Source: UBA1724 sp051884615
Lineage (GTDB): Bacteria; Verrucomicrobiota; Lentisphaeria; Oligosphaerales; Oligosphaeraceae
Length of the DNA stretch: 29,737 nucleotides
Direction: 5' to 3'
Assembly (NCBI GenBank): GCA_051884615.1
Contig: JBJEVT010000040.1
Coordinates: 1-29,737, forward strand
Shown here: in pieces, positions 16,509 to 24,766 of the stretch
Numbering within the stretch: position 1 is the stretch's first letter
Layout: each line of letters starts with the position of its first letter
The notes under the pieces: generated by a model
What the model was told of the DNA's origin: nothing
Databases searched by the model: none
The model's input: the letters and a program-made list of their open reading frames with translations, nothing else
Made by a program: the position numbers and the translations under genes

Positions 16509-19076
16509 ATGCCTCCCGCCGTCTCGTCATCCGCATTGCCCATCCAGGAGATCCGGGCCGATTTCCAGACAGCCCTTGCCGCCCCCGGGGCCATGGTCGT
16601 CCTCTCCGCTCCCACCGGCAGCGGCAAATCCACCCAGATTCCCCAGTGGCTTCTGGGGCTTTTGCCGGAATCCCGGAAGATTCTGGTGCTGCAGCCCCGG
16701 CGGCTGGCGGCCCGGATGCTGGCGGAACGGGTGGCTTGGGAGCTGGGAGAGAAGGCAGGAGAGACCGCGGGCTATCTGACCCGCTATGACCGCGCCCTCT
16801 CCCCCCGCACCAGGATTCTCTTTGTCACGGAGGGGATTCTGACCAGGATGTTGCTGAATCCCAAGGAATTGGATGCATATGGCGCCATCGTCTTCGACGA
16901 ATTTCACCAGCGCACCCTGGACGGGGATCTGGGGTTGTCCATGGCCTACGATCTCCGGAACCGCGCCCGCCAGGATCTTCGCCTGGTGGTGATGAGCGCC
17001 ACCCTGGACGGGGAACGGGCCGCCGCCTTCCTACAGGGAAGCCGCCGCCTCCAGGCCAAGGGGCGCCTCTTTCCCGTGGAGCTCTCCTACACTCCCCGCA
17101 GCACCTTCCGCAATCTCTATCACGCCGTGGCTTCCGCGTTGAAGGAGCTCCTGGAGGCCGGCCATCCCGGGGATGTGCTGGTCTTTCTTCCCGGCGCCCC
17201 GGAGATTCGCCATGCCGCCGAGGCCATTCGCCAGACCCGCTTCCCCGAACCCCTGCTCCTGCTGCCCCTTTACGGCGAAATGTCCCCCGAGGCCCAGCAT
17301 GCGGTGATGGAGCCCGCCGACCGCCGGAAGGTGATTCTGGCGACCAACATCGCCGAGACCAGCCTCACCATCCCGGGCGTACGCCTGGTCATTGACAGCG
17401 GGCTGGCCAAGATCAGCCGCTACGACGCCCAGCGGGGCGTCAATCTTCTGGAGACCGTCCCCATCTCCCTGGACGCCGCCGAACAGCGGGCCGGACGGGC
17501 GGGGCGGGAGGCCCCCGGACTCTGCCGACGCCTCTGGAGCGCCCTGGAACAGGACCACCGCACCCCCCACACCCTCCCGGAAATTCAACGCCTGGATTTG
17601 GCGGACCCCATCCTCACCATCCATTGCTGCGGATACCGGGACGACGATGCCTTCCCCTGGTACGAGGCGCCCCCGCCCCGGGCGCGCCAAAGCGCCCGGG
17701 AACTCCTGGAGACCCTGGGGCTCCTGGACGCCGCAGGGGAAGTCACCCCCACCGGCCGCCTTGTCCGGGAATATCCCGCCCATCCCCGCATGGCTCTCCT
17801 CCTCCATTGGGGCAAGCTCCAGGGCGTCTTCCGGGAAGCCTGCGCCGCCGCCGCCATCCTGGAGGGGCGCCCCCTGATGCTCCGGCGGGGCGCCGCCGAC
17901 ACCCTCACCCAGCGCCGCGGCGAGCAGCGCCGCCAGCAGCGCCACCTGGGGGATCCCGCGCCCCAATCCGATTTCATCGCCCAGCTGACCCTGCTGCAGC
18001 AGGCCCGGGAGTGCCACTTCCAGGAGGACGCCTGCACCCGTCTGGGCATCCTCGCCGGCGCCGCCCGGGAAGTCTGCCGCACCTGGCAGGACCTCCTGAA
18101 ACTCGCCCCGAAGGAAAACTACACCCCCAGCCCCAATCCCCCGCTGGCCCTGGCGCGGGTCCTGATGCGCTGCTTCCCGGACCGCCTGGCCAAACGGCTG
18201 GACAAGGGAACCCTGAACTGCGAGCTGGCGGGGCGCCGCCGTGCCGTCCTCTCCCCCCAGTCCCTGGCCCGGGAGGAGACCCTCTTCGTGGCGGCCGAGA
18301 TGCGGGAGGTCTCCGCGGGAAAGCTCCCCGGCACCACCACCGAGCTCTCCCTGGTCTCCGGTCTCAAGGAGGAGTGGCTCTGGGAGGATTTCCCCCAGTC
18401 CCTCCAGGAATCCCAGGAGCTGGTGTGGGACGGCGTCCGTCAGCAGGTCTATCAGCGCCGCAGCCTGACCTGCCTGGGCCTGGTGCTGGAGGAATCCCTC
18501 CGCAGCGATCCCGACCCCGGCCCGGCGGCGGAGATGCTCTTCCAGCAGGTGGTCTCCACCAACAGCATGCCCCTGCTGGGGTGGGACGAGGAGTGCCAGG
18601 ACTGGATGGAACGGGTCCGCTTCCTCCGGGAACGCTTCCCCGGGCTGGGCTTGCCGGAATACTCCCCGGAGGAGTGCCTCCAGGCGAAACGGGCCCTCTG
18701 CCAGGGGGAGACCAAATATTCCGCTGTCCGCAACAAGCCGGCCCTGCCGTTCCTCCAGCAGCTCCTCACCCCGGAGCAGGTCTCCTCCGTCCAGCAGCTG
18801 GCGCCCCGCTCCCTCCCTCTCCCCAATCACCGGAAACTTCGCCTGGAATACCATCCCGGCCAGCCCCCGAAGGGCAGGGCGAAGATCCAGGAACTCTACG
18901 ATGTCACCGGCCCGGTCACCGTGGGAAAAGGCACCATCCCCGTCCTCCTGGACATCCTGGCCCCCAATTTCCGGACGGTCCAAATCACCGACGACCTGCC
19001 CCGATTCTGGCAAGTCCACTACCCTTCCATCAAAGCCCAACTGCAACGCAGATATCCGAAACATCCATGGCGATGA
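16509..19076 (+). CDS. hrpB: ATP-dependent helicase HrpB
   Basis: 855 residues, close to the usual 800-850. DEAH/RHA-type superfamily 2 helicase: Walker A APTGSGKST (34-42), LQPRRLAARMLAERVA (motif Ia region), DEFHQR from D130 (the DEFH variant typical of HrpB), SATL motif III, ATNIAETSLTIPGV, and motif VI QRAGRAGRE. A helicase-associated (HA2) segment and the HrpB-specific C-terminal domain follow (YHPGQPPKGRAKIQELYDV). The RNA substrate of HrpB is not well defined. It starts 9 bp after waaA, and its TGA overlaps the ATG of the alpha-galactosidase (ATGA at 19073-19076), indicating translational coupling. Confidence 0.95.
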   Translation: MPPAVSSSALPIQEIRADFQTALAAPGAMVVLSAPTGSGKSTQIPQWLLGLLPESRKILVLQPRRLAARMLAERVAWELGEKAGETAGYLTRYDRALSPRTRILFVTEGILTRMLLNPKELDAYGAIVFDEFHQRTLDGDLGLSMAYDLRNRARQDLRLVVMSATLDGERAAAFLQGSRRLQAKGRLFPVELSYTPRSTFRNLYHAVASALKELLEAGHPGDVLVFLPGAPEIRHAAEAIRQTRFPEPLLLLPLYGEMSPEAQHAVMEPADRRKVILATNIAETSLTIPGVRLVIDSGLAKISRYDAQRGVNLLETVPISLDAAEQRAGRAGREAPGLCRRLWSALEQDHRTPHTLPEIQRLDLADPILTIHCCGYRDDDAFPWYEAPPPRARQSARELLETLGLLDAAGEVTPTGRLVREYPAHPRMALLLHWGKLQGVFREACAAAAILEGRPLMLRRGAADTLTQRRGEQRRQQRHLGDPAPQSDFIAQLTLLQQARECHFQEDACTRLGILAGAAREVCRTWQDLLKLAPKENYTPSPNPPLALARVLMRCFPDRLAKRLDKGTLNCELAGRRRAVLSPQSLAREETLFVAAEMREVSAGKLPGTTTELSLVSGLKEEWLWEDFPQSLQESQELVWDGVRQQVYQRRSLTCLGLVLEESLRSDPDPGPAAEMLFQQVVSTNSMPLLGWDEECQDWMERVRFLRERFPGLGLPEYSPEECLQAKRALCQGETKYSAVRNKPALPFLQQLLTPEQVSSVQQLAPRSLPLPNHRKLRLEYHPGQPPKGRAKIQELYDVTGPVTVGKGTIPVLLDILAPNFRTVQITDDLPRFWQVHYPSIKAQLQRRYPKHPWR

Positions 19077-21250
19077 CTCCCCTCATCCAGGAAAAGAATC
19101 TCGTCTTCCGGCTGGACTCCGGAAACGCCTCCTATGCCTTCCAGGTGACTCCTGACGGAAGATTGCGGCATCTCTACTGGGGACCCGCCCTCGCCGCCCT
19201 GGAGGAACTCACCCGCCTCAACGGCAAAAACCCCTACCCCGCCGAACCTTCCCTGGCGCCCGAGGACAACCAGGCGTGGCGGGAACACCAACTCTGGGAA
19301 TTCGCGCCGGAGGACATCGGCATCTACGCCCCCGCCACCGCCGCCGTGCGCTCCGCCCAGGGAACCCAGGTCACCGACCCCCGCTACGTCTCCCACCGCG
19401 TCCTCCCCGGAAAACCCGCCCTCCCGGGACTCCCCGCCAGCTACGGGGAGGAGCAGGAGTGCCAGACCCTGGAGGTGGTGATGGAGGACCCCGCCACCCG
19501 GGTCCAGTTCTGCCTGCGCTACACCGCCTTCCGGGACCTCCCCGTCCTGGCGCGCTCCATGGCCGTCGCCAACCGGGGCGACGCCCCCGTGGAACTTCGC
19601 CGTGCCGCCTCCCTCACCACCGACTTCTGGCACGAATCCCTGGATGTGTGCTACTTCGACGGCTTCTGGGGCAAGGAACGCTGCTTCCATCGGGAAGCCC
19701 TCCAGGGCGGCATGAAGGTCCTGGAATCCACCCGGGGACTCTCCGGACACGCCATGAATCCCTCCGTCATCCTCTGCGAACGGGAGGCCACCGAGGAGAC
19801 CGGCCGGGCCTATGGCGCCCTCCTGGTCTATAGCGGCAGCTTCGCCATCGAGGTGGAGCAAAGCCCCCTCTATCGCACACGCCTGAACCTGGGACTCCAT
19901 CCCCAGCGCTTCCAGTGGCTCCTCCAGCCCGGGGAATCCTTCCAGACCCCGGAGGCCCTCCAGGGATTCTCCCCACAGGGACTGGGCTGCCTCTCCCGCG
20001 CCTTCCATGACTTCCTCCGCAACCATCTGATCCCCAGACAGTGGCGGGACGCCCCCAGGCCCATCCTCATCAATAACTGGGAGGCCATGCACTTCGATTT
20101 CTCCAAGGAAAAACTGGTGAAACTGGCACGCACCGCCAAGGCCAACGGCGTGGAACTCCTGGTGCTGGACGACGGATGGTTCGGAAAGCGAAACAGCGAC
20201 CGAAATGCCCTGGGGGACTGGACCCCCAACCAGGAAAAGCTGGGGGGGACCATCGGGGAATTGGCCGACGCCATCCGGGCCGAGGGACTGAAGTTCGGAC
20301 TCTGGTTCGAACCGGAAATGATCTCCCGGGACAGCGACCTCTTCCGCCAGCACCCCGATTGGGCCATCCAGGCCCCGGGACACTCCCTCAGCTACCACAG
20401 ATTCCAGTATATGCTGGATTTCTCCCGCCCCGAAGTGGTGGACCACGTCTACGAGACCATCTCCCGGGTCATCCAGGAGGCGAAACTGGACTACATGAAG
20501 TGGGATGCCAACCGGGAAATGACCGAGGTGGGCTCGGCGGGACTGCCCCCCGAACGACAGGGCGAGGTCTCCCATCGCTATGTCCTGGGACTCTACGACC
20601 TCTACCAGCGCCTCACCCGGCGCTTCCCCAAGATGCTCATCGAGGGATGCTCCGCCGGCGGGGGACGCTTCGACGCCGGCATCCTGGCCTTCTCCCCCCA
20701 GTTCTGGACCTCCGACAATTCCGACGCCTTCTCCCGCCTCTTCATCCAGTACGGCACCTCCTTCTTCTATCCCTGTTCTGCCATGGGCGCCCATGTGGCT
20801 GTCAACTGGTTCCCCCAGAGATACTCTCCCGTGGAGACCCGGGCGGCCGTCGCCTTCGCCGGCACCTTCGGATATGAACTGGATCTGGACCGCATGCCCC
20901 CAGAGGAACTGGCCCAGGTGAAAGCCCAATGCCAATTCTACCACCAGTGCCACCACCTGGTCCAGAACGGGGACTACTATCGACTCACCAGCCCCTATCG
21001 GGACAATACCGTGGCCTGGATGCACCTGGCCAAGGATAAGTCCCAATGCCTCCTCACCGTGGTCTTCGTCCGATATGACGCCGCCTACGCCGGAGAAAAT
21101 CTCCGACTCCCCGGCCTAGACCCCCAGGCAACCTACTCCGACGGCACCCACACTTGGCCCGGAAATCTCCTTATCCAGGCCGGATACCCCATCACTACCC
21201 CAAAAAACGGGGACATGATCTCCCTCCAAATCCTCCTCCAAAAAGAATAG
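19073..21250 (+). CDS. Alpha-galactosidase, glycoside hydrolase family 36
   Basis: 725 residues from the ATG at 19073, which overlaps the hrpB stop by 4 bp; an ATG at 19067 is also in frame. It hydrolyses terminal alpha-1,6-galactosides such as raffinose and melibiose. LDDGWFGKRN begins at D366, the nucleophile is D478 in KWDANRE, and the acid/base is D548 in TSDNSD. These numbers coincide with those I recall for the Geobacillus stearothermophilus GH36 enzyme AgaA, which supports the start. The N-terminal beta-sandwich and C-terminal domain are complete. No signal peptide is evident, so it is probably cytoplasmic; a transporter is not in view. Pairing with hrpB looks like chance operon sharing. 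A frame stays open far upstream through hrpB but is a shadow. Confidence 0.93.
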   Translation: MTPLIQEKNLVFRLDSGNASYAFQVTPDGRLRHLYWGPALAALEELTRLNGKNPYPAEPSLAPEDNQAWREHQLWEFAPEDIGIYAPATAAVRSAQGTQVTDPRYVSHRVLPGKPALPGLPASYGEEQECQTLEVVMEDPATRVQFCLRYTAFRDLPVLARSMAVANRGDAPVELRRAASLTTDFWHESLDVCYFDGFWGKERCFHREALQGGMKVLESTRGLSGHAMNPSVILCEREATEETGRAYGALLVYSGSFAIEVEQSPLYRTRLNLGLHPQRFQWLLQPGESFQTPEALQGFSPQGLGCLSRAFHDFLRNHLIPRQWRDAPRPILINNWEAMHFDFSKEKLVKLARTAKANGVELLVLDDGWFGKRNSDRNALGDWTPNQEKLGGTIGELADAIRAEGLKFGLWFEPEMISRDSDLFRQHPDWAIQAPGHSLSYHRFQYMLDFSRPEVVDHVYETISRVIQEAKLDYMKWDANREMTEVGSAGLPPERQGEVSHRYVLGLYDLYQRLTRRFPKMLIEGCSAGGGRFDAGILAFSPQFWTSDNSDAFSRLFIQYGTSFFYPCSAMGAHVAVNWFPQRYSPVETRAAVAFAGTFGYELDLDRMPPEELAQVKAQCQFYHQCHHLVQNGDYYRLTSPYRDNTVAWMHLAKDKSQCLLTVVFVRYDAAYAGENLRLPGLDPQATYSDGTHTWPGNLLIQAGYPITTPKNGDMISLQILLQKE

Positions 21251-21274
21251 ACACGGAAGAAACAGAGGGGCAAA

Positions 21275-21309
21275 CAGGTCGCCCACGGAAACGCCCGGCA
21301 AGCCGGGCG
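21275..21309 (+). repeat. CAGGTCGCCCACGGAA hairpin repeat, copy 1
   Basis: The CAGGTCGCCCACGGAA unit is followed by GCCCGGC-AA-GCCGGGC, a perfect stem (21293-21308). Copy 2 with the same hairpin is at 21733-21765. Confidence 0.75.
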
Positions 21310-21354
21310 CACGGAGTTCACGGAGGGGGCAGAGCCTGCTGCGCATGCTCCGCC

Positions 21355-21383
21355 CCGGGGGGATGGACGCTACATCCCCCCGG
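21355..21383. other. Strong isolated hairpin in the repeat spacer
   Basis: CCGGGGGGATG (21355-21365) and CATCCCCCCGG (21373-21383) form a perfect 11-bp stem with loop GACGCTA. No T tract follows on either side. It could slow transcription from either convergent gene or be a mobile-repeat end. Confidence 0.6.
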
Positions 21384-21593
21384 TTGCGGGGGACGGGGCA
21401 CCCTTATGAACCCCGGTAGGGGTGGGAGGATCGCTAGACGGGGGTGAAGCGTCAGCGCAACCCTCGGCGCCTGGGGGGCAGGAATGGACAAGCGTCAATG
21501 GGAATTTCCGTCTTTTTGAAGGCCATGGAGTGGCGGTTCTCCGGGCGGGGGTTACGCTGTCGGGCGGTAGGGTGGGGGGTGGAGGGGAATCCT

Positions 21594-21629
21594 CTATCCC
21601 CACGCGCGTAGCGCGCGCGTGACAGAGGT
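21594..21629 (+). repeat. 36-bp direct repeat, copy 1
   Basis: Identical to 21663-21698 (start-to-start distance 69 bp). It contains CACGCGCG-TAGCG-CGCGCGTG, an 8-bp dyad, followed by ACAGAGGT. Confidence 0.85.
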
Positions 21630-21662
21630 GGATACGGTGAGACAGGCAATGACGGCGCAGGG

Positions 21663-21698
21663 CTATCCCCACGCGCGTAGCGCGCGCGTGACAGAGGT
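21663..21698 (+). repeat. 36-bp direct repeat, copy 2
   Basis: Identical to 21594-21629, with the same CACGCGCG/CGCGCGTG dyad. Confidence 0.85.
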
Positions 21699-21732
21699 TG
21701 TGCTGGTACACGCAGAGGGCACAGAGGGAAAA

Positions 21733-21765
21733 CAGGTCGCCCACGGAAGGCCCGGCAAGCCGGGC
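21733..21765 (+). repeat. CAGGTCGCCCACGGAA hairpin repeat, copy 2
   Basis: CAGGTCGCCCACGGAAGG followed by the GCCCGGC-AA-GCCGGGC stem (21750-21765). A one-mismatch copy of its first 20 bp lies within the PP2C gene (23417-23436). Confidence 0.75.
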
Positions 21766-21872
21766 ATCCCGCACGTCCCGCCCAGGGATTGAGGCTATCC
21801 GCGCCCTCCGTGCCCCGCGACAGCGGGGATTCCGTGCCCTCTCTGTGTTTTCTCAATCTCCCCCTTGGGGGG

Positions 21873-23231
21873 CTATTGACGGTTTTGGCAAAGGGACGGG
21901 ATTTGGGAGATGGCATAGAGAGGAAGATTGGCCAACAAAAATTGGAATGTTTCTCCTTCCGTTTCCTGTTTGAAGGGGAGAGTCTCTGTCCAATCTACGC
22001 GATAGTCCAGCAATGAACTTCGGACGGCAAATGGGATCCGGTATTTTCGACAGAAACACATCAGACTTCTAGAGCGGACGTTGGTCTCTGCCTTGACCTC
22101 CAAAGGAACAATGCCATCCTCGAAGGAGAAGAGAAAATCTAGTTCATTGGAGTTGGTGGCCCAATAAAAAGGGGTGAGATCGCATTCCGCTAGTAGTTCC
22201 TGGAGAACATATTGTTCTGCCATGGCTCCCTTGAACTCCGTGAAGATCCGGTTCCCTTCTAGGATAATCTTGGGAGAAAGGTCGCTCAAGGCGGTCATGA
22301 GCCCAATGTCCAGGAAGAAGAGCTTGAAAACATCCTGTTCTCCATAGGCAGAAAGGGGAAAGGCAGGCTTGGAAACCCGGAGTACTTTGGTGAGGAGTCC
22401 AGCATCGCAAAGCCATTGGATGGCAGGGCCGATGCTTTCCTTCCTGGCGCGGGGGTGCAATTGGGAAAGGATGTATTTCTTGTTCTCCTTGGATAACTGG
22501 CTGGGAATGGAGTGCCATACCATCCGGATATTGGGCACCAGCCCATGGGGTGTGTGTTTCCCAAAGTCCCGGTCATATTCCGCTAAAAGACCCTTCTGAA
22601 TTTTCCGCACCTCTAAAAAATCTCGCCACCGGGCAAAGGACTCCACAACCTCCGGCATTCCCCCCACGATCTGGTAATATCGCAAATGCTCGATCAGACG
22701 CTCACGAAGGAGGGCAAGGGAGACCCAATCCCTCTGCTCTAGACAACGAACCAGCCCCTCCTCCCCCAACGCAGCCAAGAATTCAAGAAAACTCATGGGG
22801 TGCAGAGTCAGCGTATTCACCTTCCCTACGGGAAATCCTGTCCCTTCTAAAGAAGCAACCCCAAGATATGACCCCGCTGCCGCCACATGATACTCCCGCC
22901 CCAATTCACAAAAATACTTCAGGCAACTCACGGCACGGGGCGATTCCTGTATCTCGTCCAAGATGATGAGAGACTCCCCGGGCAGAATGGACTGGCCCGT
23001 AATTAATTGAAGCCGCGTCAATATCCCCGCTAGCTCAAAATCACCTTCAAAAATCCCTCGCGCAGAAGGCGTAAGATCAAAGTTCACATACGCTACATTG
23101 CGATAGTGCAATCGCCCAAACTCCTTCAGAAGCCAAGTCTTGCCCACTTGACGCGCTCCTTGAAACAATAGCGGCTTCCTTCCTTGGGAAATCTTCCAGG
23201 AAAGAAGGGAGGCCATCATCTTCCGTTCCAT
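21873..23231 (-). CDS. ATP-binding protein of the AAA_14/DUF4143 family
   Basis: 452 residues, a usual length for this family. Walker A is GARQVGKT (25-32), Walker B LIILDEIQE (D92, E93), and the C-terminal DUF4143 part has E339, NELDFLF (E363, D365) and PLEVKAE (E378, K380), the E...D...ExK order of a PD-(D/E)XK-like nuclease fold. These proteins are widespread accessory ATPases whose function is not settled; defence, mobile-element and toxin-antitoxin-like roles have been suggested. GAGGAG lies 7 nt before the ATG, a good Shine-Dalgarno. It starts 35 bp after the truncated PP2C gene on the same strand, so it may be read from the same transcript. Its composition is visibly poorer in GC than the genes to the left, a sign of transfer. 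Confidence 0.85.
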   Translation of the reverse strand: MERKMMASLLSWKISQGRKPLLFQGARQVGKTWLLKEFGRLHYRNVAYVNFDLTPSARGIFEGDFELAGILTRLQLITGQSILPGESLIILDEIQESPRAVSCLKYFCELGREYHVAAAGSYLGVASLEGTGFPVGKVNTLTLHPMSFLEFLAALGEEGLVRCLEQRDWVSLALLRERLIEHLRYYQIVGGMPEVVESFARWRDFLEVRKIQKGLLAEYDRDFGKHTPHGLVPNIRMVWHSIPSQLSKENKKYILSQLHPRARKESIGPAIQWLCDAGLLTKVLRVSKPAFPLSAYGEQDVFKLFFLDIGLMTALSDLSPKIILEGNRIFTEFKGAMAEQYVLQELLAECDLTPFYWATNSNELDFLFSFEDGIVPLEVKAETNVRSRSLMCFCRKYRIPFAVRSSLLDYRVDWTETLPFKQETEGETFQFLLANLPLYAISQIPSLCQNRQ

Positions 23232-23266
23232 CTTTTGCTCCTCGTCTTCTTATTTTTCAAAAACTC

Positions 23267-23872
23267 CTATCCTTCATAAGGGTAGAATAGAAATATAACA
23301 CTTTTCTCTTGATAAATCGGGATCAGTCTCACACTTTTCTCTTGATAAATCAGGATCAGTCTCACACTTTTCTCTTGATAAACCTGATTTCTAGGCACAG
23401 AGATACCCTGCGGGGCCAGGTCGGCCACGGAAGGCCTAACCCATGTGGCACCATCCCCTACCTGGAAACATCCGATTTTCCGTCTCCCCACAATGGCGAG
23501 GGCGACGGTGAAGTCGAATTCCTTTTCCGGCAGCTTCTCTTTTTCCGCCAGGTCAAGTTTCACCTGCATGAGGGTGCGATACAGAATGCGGGAGAACATT
23601 TCCCAGGAGGCGGTGGTATCTCCGTCGTGGTCCAGTATGCTTTCCAGCATGGGCTCGAAGACGGCAACCTGACTTTTGAAGCTGGTGATGGCTCCTTGCG
23701 CCCCATCTTGGGAACGGAGGGCACTGCCCCGGCCATCGCAGACAATGAGGGCGGGGCGTGGGGAGAGGACCGTGTCGGAGGCATCTTGGCAGGGGAGGCC
23801 CCGTCGAATGTGGCCGGATCCGGGAATGGAGGCGGCGAAACCTGTCCAAAGAGAGGAAAGAGGAGTGGTCAT
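23267..23872 (-). CDS. PP2C-type phosphatase with repeat-derived, truncated C-terminus
   Basis: 201 residues. Residues 8-143 match the N-terminal half of a TerY-P-type PP2C protein phosphatase: GSGHIRRGLPCQDAS, VCDGRGSA (metal Asp D46), FDFTVALAIVG and FQVGDGAT (D140). A normal member continues for about another 100 residues with further metal-binding Asp motifs. Here the frame runs instead into repeat sequence: a copy of the dispersed CAGGTCGGCCACGGAAGGCC unit (23417-23436), then three 11-residue repeats YQEKSVRLI. The protein therefore probably lacks an active phosphatase core, though the frame stays open. AAGGAG about 10 nt before the ATG is a good Shine-Dalgarno. It follows the TerY-like gene by 45 bp. 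It may be a decaying gene. Confidence 0.7.
   Translation of the reverse strand: MTTPLSSLWTGFAASIPGSGHIRRGLPCQDASDTVLSPRPALIVCDGRGSALRSQDGAQGAITSFKSQVAVFEPMLESILDHDGDTTASWEMFSRILYRTLMQVKLDLAEKEKLPEKEFDFTVALAIVGRRKIGCFQVGDGATWVRPSVADLAPQGISVPRNQVYQEKSVRLILIYQEKSVRLIPIYQEKSVIFLFYPYEG
23298..23382 (-). repeat. 33-bp tandem repeat (2.6 copies) in the PP2C 3' end
   Basis: Copies start at 23298, 23331 and 23364, each beginning ACACTTTTCTCTTGATAAA on the + strand; the first two differ at one base. As 33 is 11 codons, the repeat stays in frame and gives three YQEKSV units at the protein C-terminus. Confidence 0.9.
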
Positions 23873-23917
23873 AGAGTGAAATCTCCTTATGTATATGGGT
23901 GACAGAGGAGTGGCCGC

Positions 23918-24607
23918 TTACATTCCCGCCAGGTCTGCCCAAGACTGGATGGGGCCCAGACGGACATTGCCCTCTTCGGATACGGCACTGGAAGAAACGC
24001 TTCGCAGGGAGTCGGTCAACCACCGGAAGAACTGCTTGAATTTCAGCCCCTGGAGTTTGACGGGGCCTGGATTGGCGGGAAGAATCTGGCACAGCGTCCC
24101 ATGATCCGCATAGTCTCCGATCTCGATGCCGATATATTGGATTTTTCCTCGTTCCCCCAGGGTGCGCATCTCCCTGGCGGCCTCCACCCAGTCTTCATTG
24201 GGTCCGCCATCGGTCATGAGAATCACCCAGGGTTTATAGGAGGAGATGCCCTTTTGCTGATAGGCCTTTCTCCGTTCCTTCAGATGCTTGCTCGCCATTT
24301 TCAACCCTGCGCCCATGGCGGTGGCTCCCCAGGCGTTAAGAGGAGCGGGATTCCTGTTCACATTGCTGATGGGCGTGAAGGGGATGAACACCGAGGCAGA
24401 GGAGTCGAAGGTGATGACTTCCAGTTCCACACTCATGCTGGCGGCTTCGTCTTCCGCGGTTTCGGCGATGAATTGCGTCAGCCCCTGGTTCAGTTCTTGG
24501 ATGGGGGCGCCTGCCATGCTCCCCGAGGTGTCCAGAAGAAGGATGACGGGGCAGCGGGGGGCGGGATTGTTGACATCAAGAGTATCGTCGACTGCGTAGT
24601 TGTACAT
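23918..24607 (-). CDS. TerY-like von Willebrand factor A domain protein
   Basis: 229 residues, essentially one vWA domain as in TerY of tellurium-resistance/TerY-P loci. The MIDAS metal site is complete: DTSGSM (D26, S28, S30), T96 in GATAMGAG and D133 in MTDGGPNEDW. In the TerY-P triad described for bacterial stress loci, a TerY-like vWA protein works with a PP2C phosphatase and a kinase; the protein bound by the MIDAS is unknown. AAGGAG lies 6 nt before the ATG. The truncated PP2C gene follows 45 bp downstream and the kinase gene lies 159 bp upstream, all on the same strand. That 159-bp gap (24608-24766) is AT-richer and may hold a promoter, but no clear boxes are seen. Confidence 0.85.
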   Translation of the reverse strand: MYNYAVDDTLDVNNPAPRCPVILLLDTSGSMAGAPIQELNQGLTQFIAETAEDEAASMSVELEVITFDSSASVFIPFTPISNVNRNPAPLNAWGATAMGAGLKMASKHLKERRKAYQQKGISSYKPWVILMTDGGPNEDWVEAAREMRTLGERGKIQYIGIEIGDYADHGTLCQILPANPGPVKLQGLKFKQFFRWLTDSLRSVSSSAVSEEGNVRLGPIQSWADLAGM

Positions 24608-24766
24608 AATGGTTCTCCTTAATGATGAGGGGGGATTGGAAGTTATGGAAGCGGAATGGAAATGAGGCTTTGTTTGTTTCTCTCCACTTCTATATAAGGG
24701 GAAAATGGCGCGGATTTCCGGCGGGTAAAAGAAGAAAATGGAAAAAGCTGAGAGGTCGGGGCAGGG

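Larger units (their letters stand above)
21251..21872. repeat. Repeat-rich intergenic spacer
   Basis: 622 bp between convergent genes (alpha-galactosidase + and ATPase -) with no supportable gene. It is a mosaic of short repeats: CACGGA/CACAGAG-type motifs at both ends (ACACGGAAGAAACAGAGG just after the alpha-galactosidase stop, and the same kind inverted next to the ATPase stop), two 36-bp copies with a CACGCGCG/CGCGCGTG dyad, two copies of a CAGGTCGCCCACGGAA unit ending in a hairpin, and one isolated strong hairpin. CCCCGC/GCGGGG near 21817-21832 adds another stem. Related CAGGTCGGCCACGGAAGGCC occurs again inside the PP2C gene at 23417-23436. Confidence 0.8.

Noticed and set aside
17624..19072. 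In-frame upstream extension of the alpha-galactosidase through hrpB
   Set aside because: The extension is a Pro/Gly/Arg-rich shadow of hrpB; GH36 homology and active-site numbering begin at 19073, where ATGA overlaps the hrpB stop.
21594..21698. Possible CRISPR array (two 36-bp repeats with a 33-bp spacer)
   Set aside because: Only two copies, an alternating CG dyad unlike known repeats, related repeat mosaic around it, and no cas genes.
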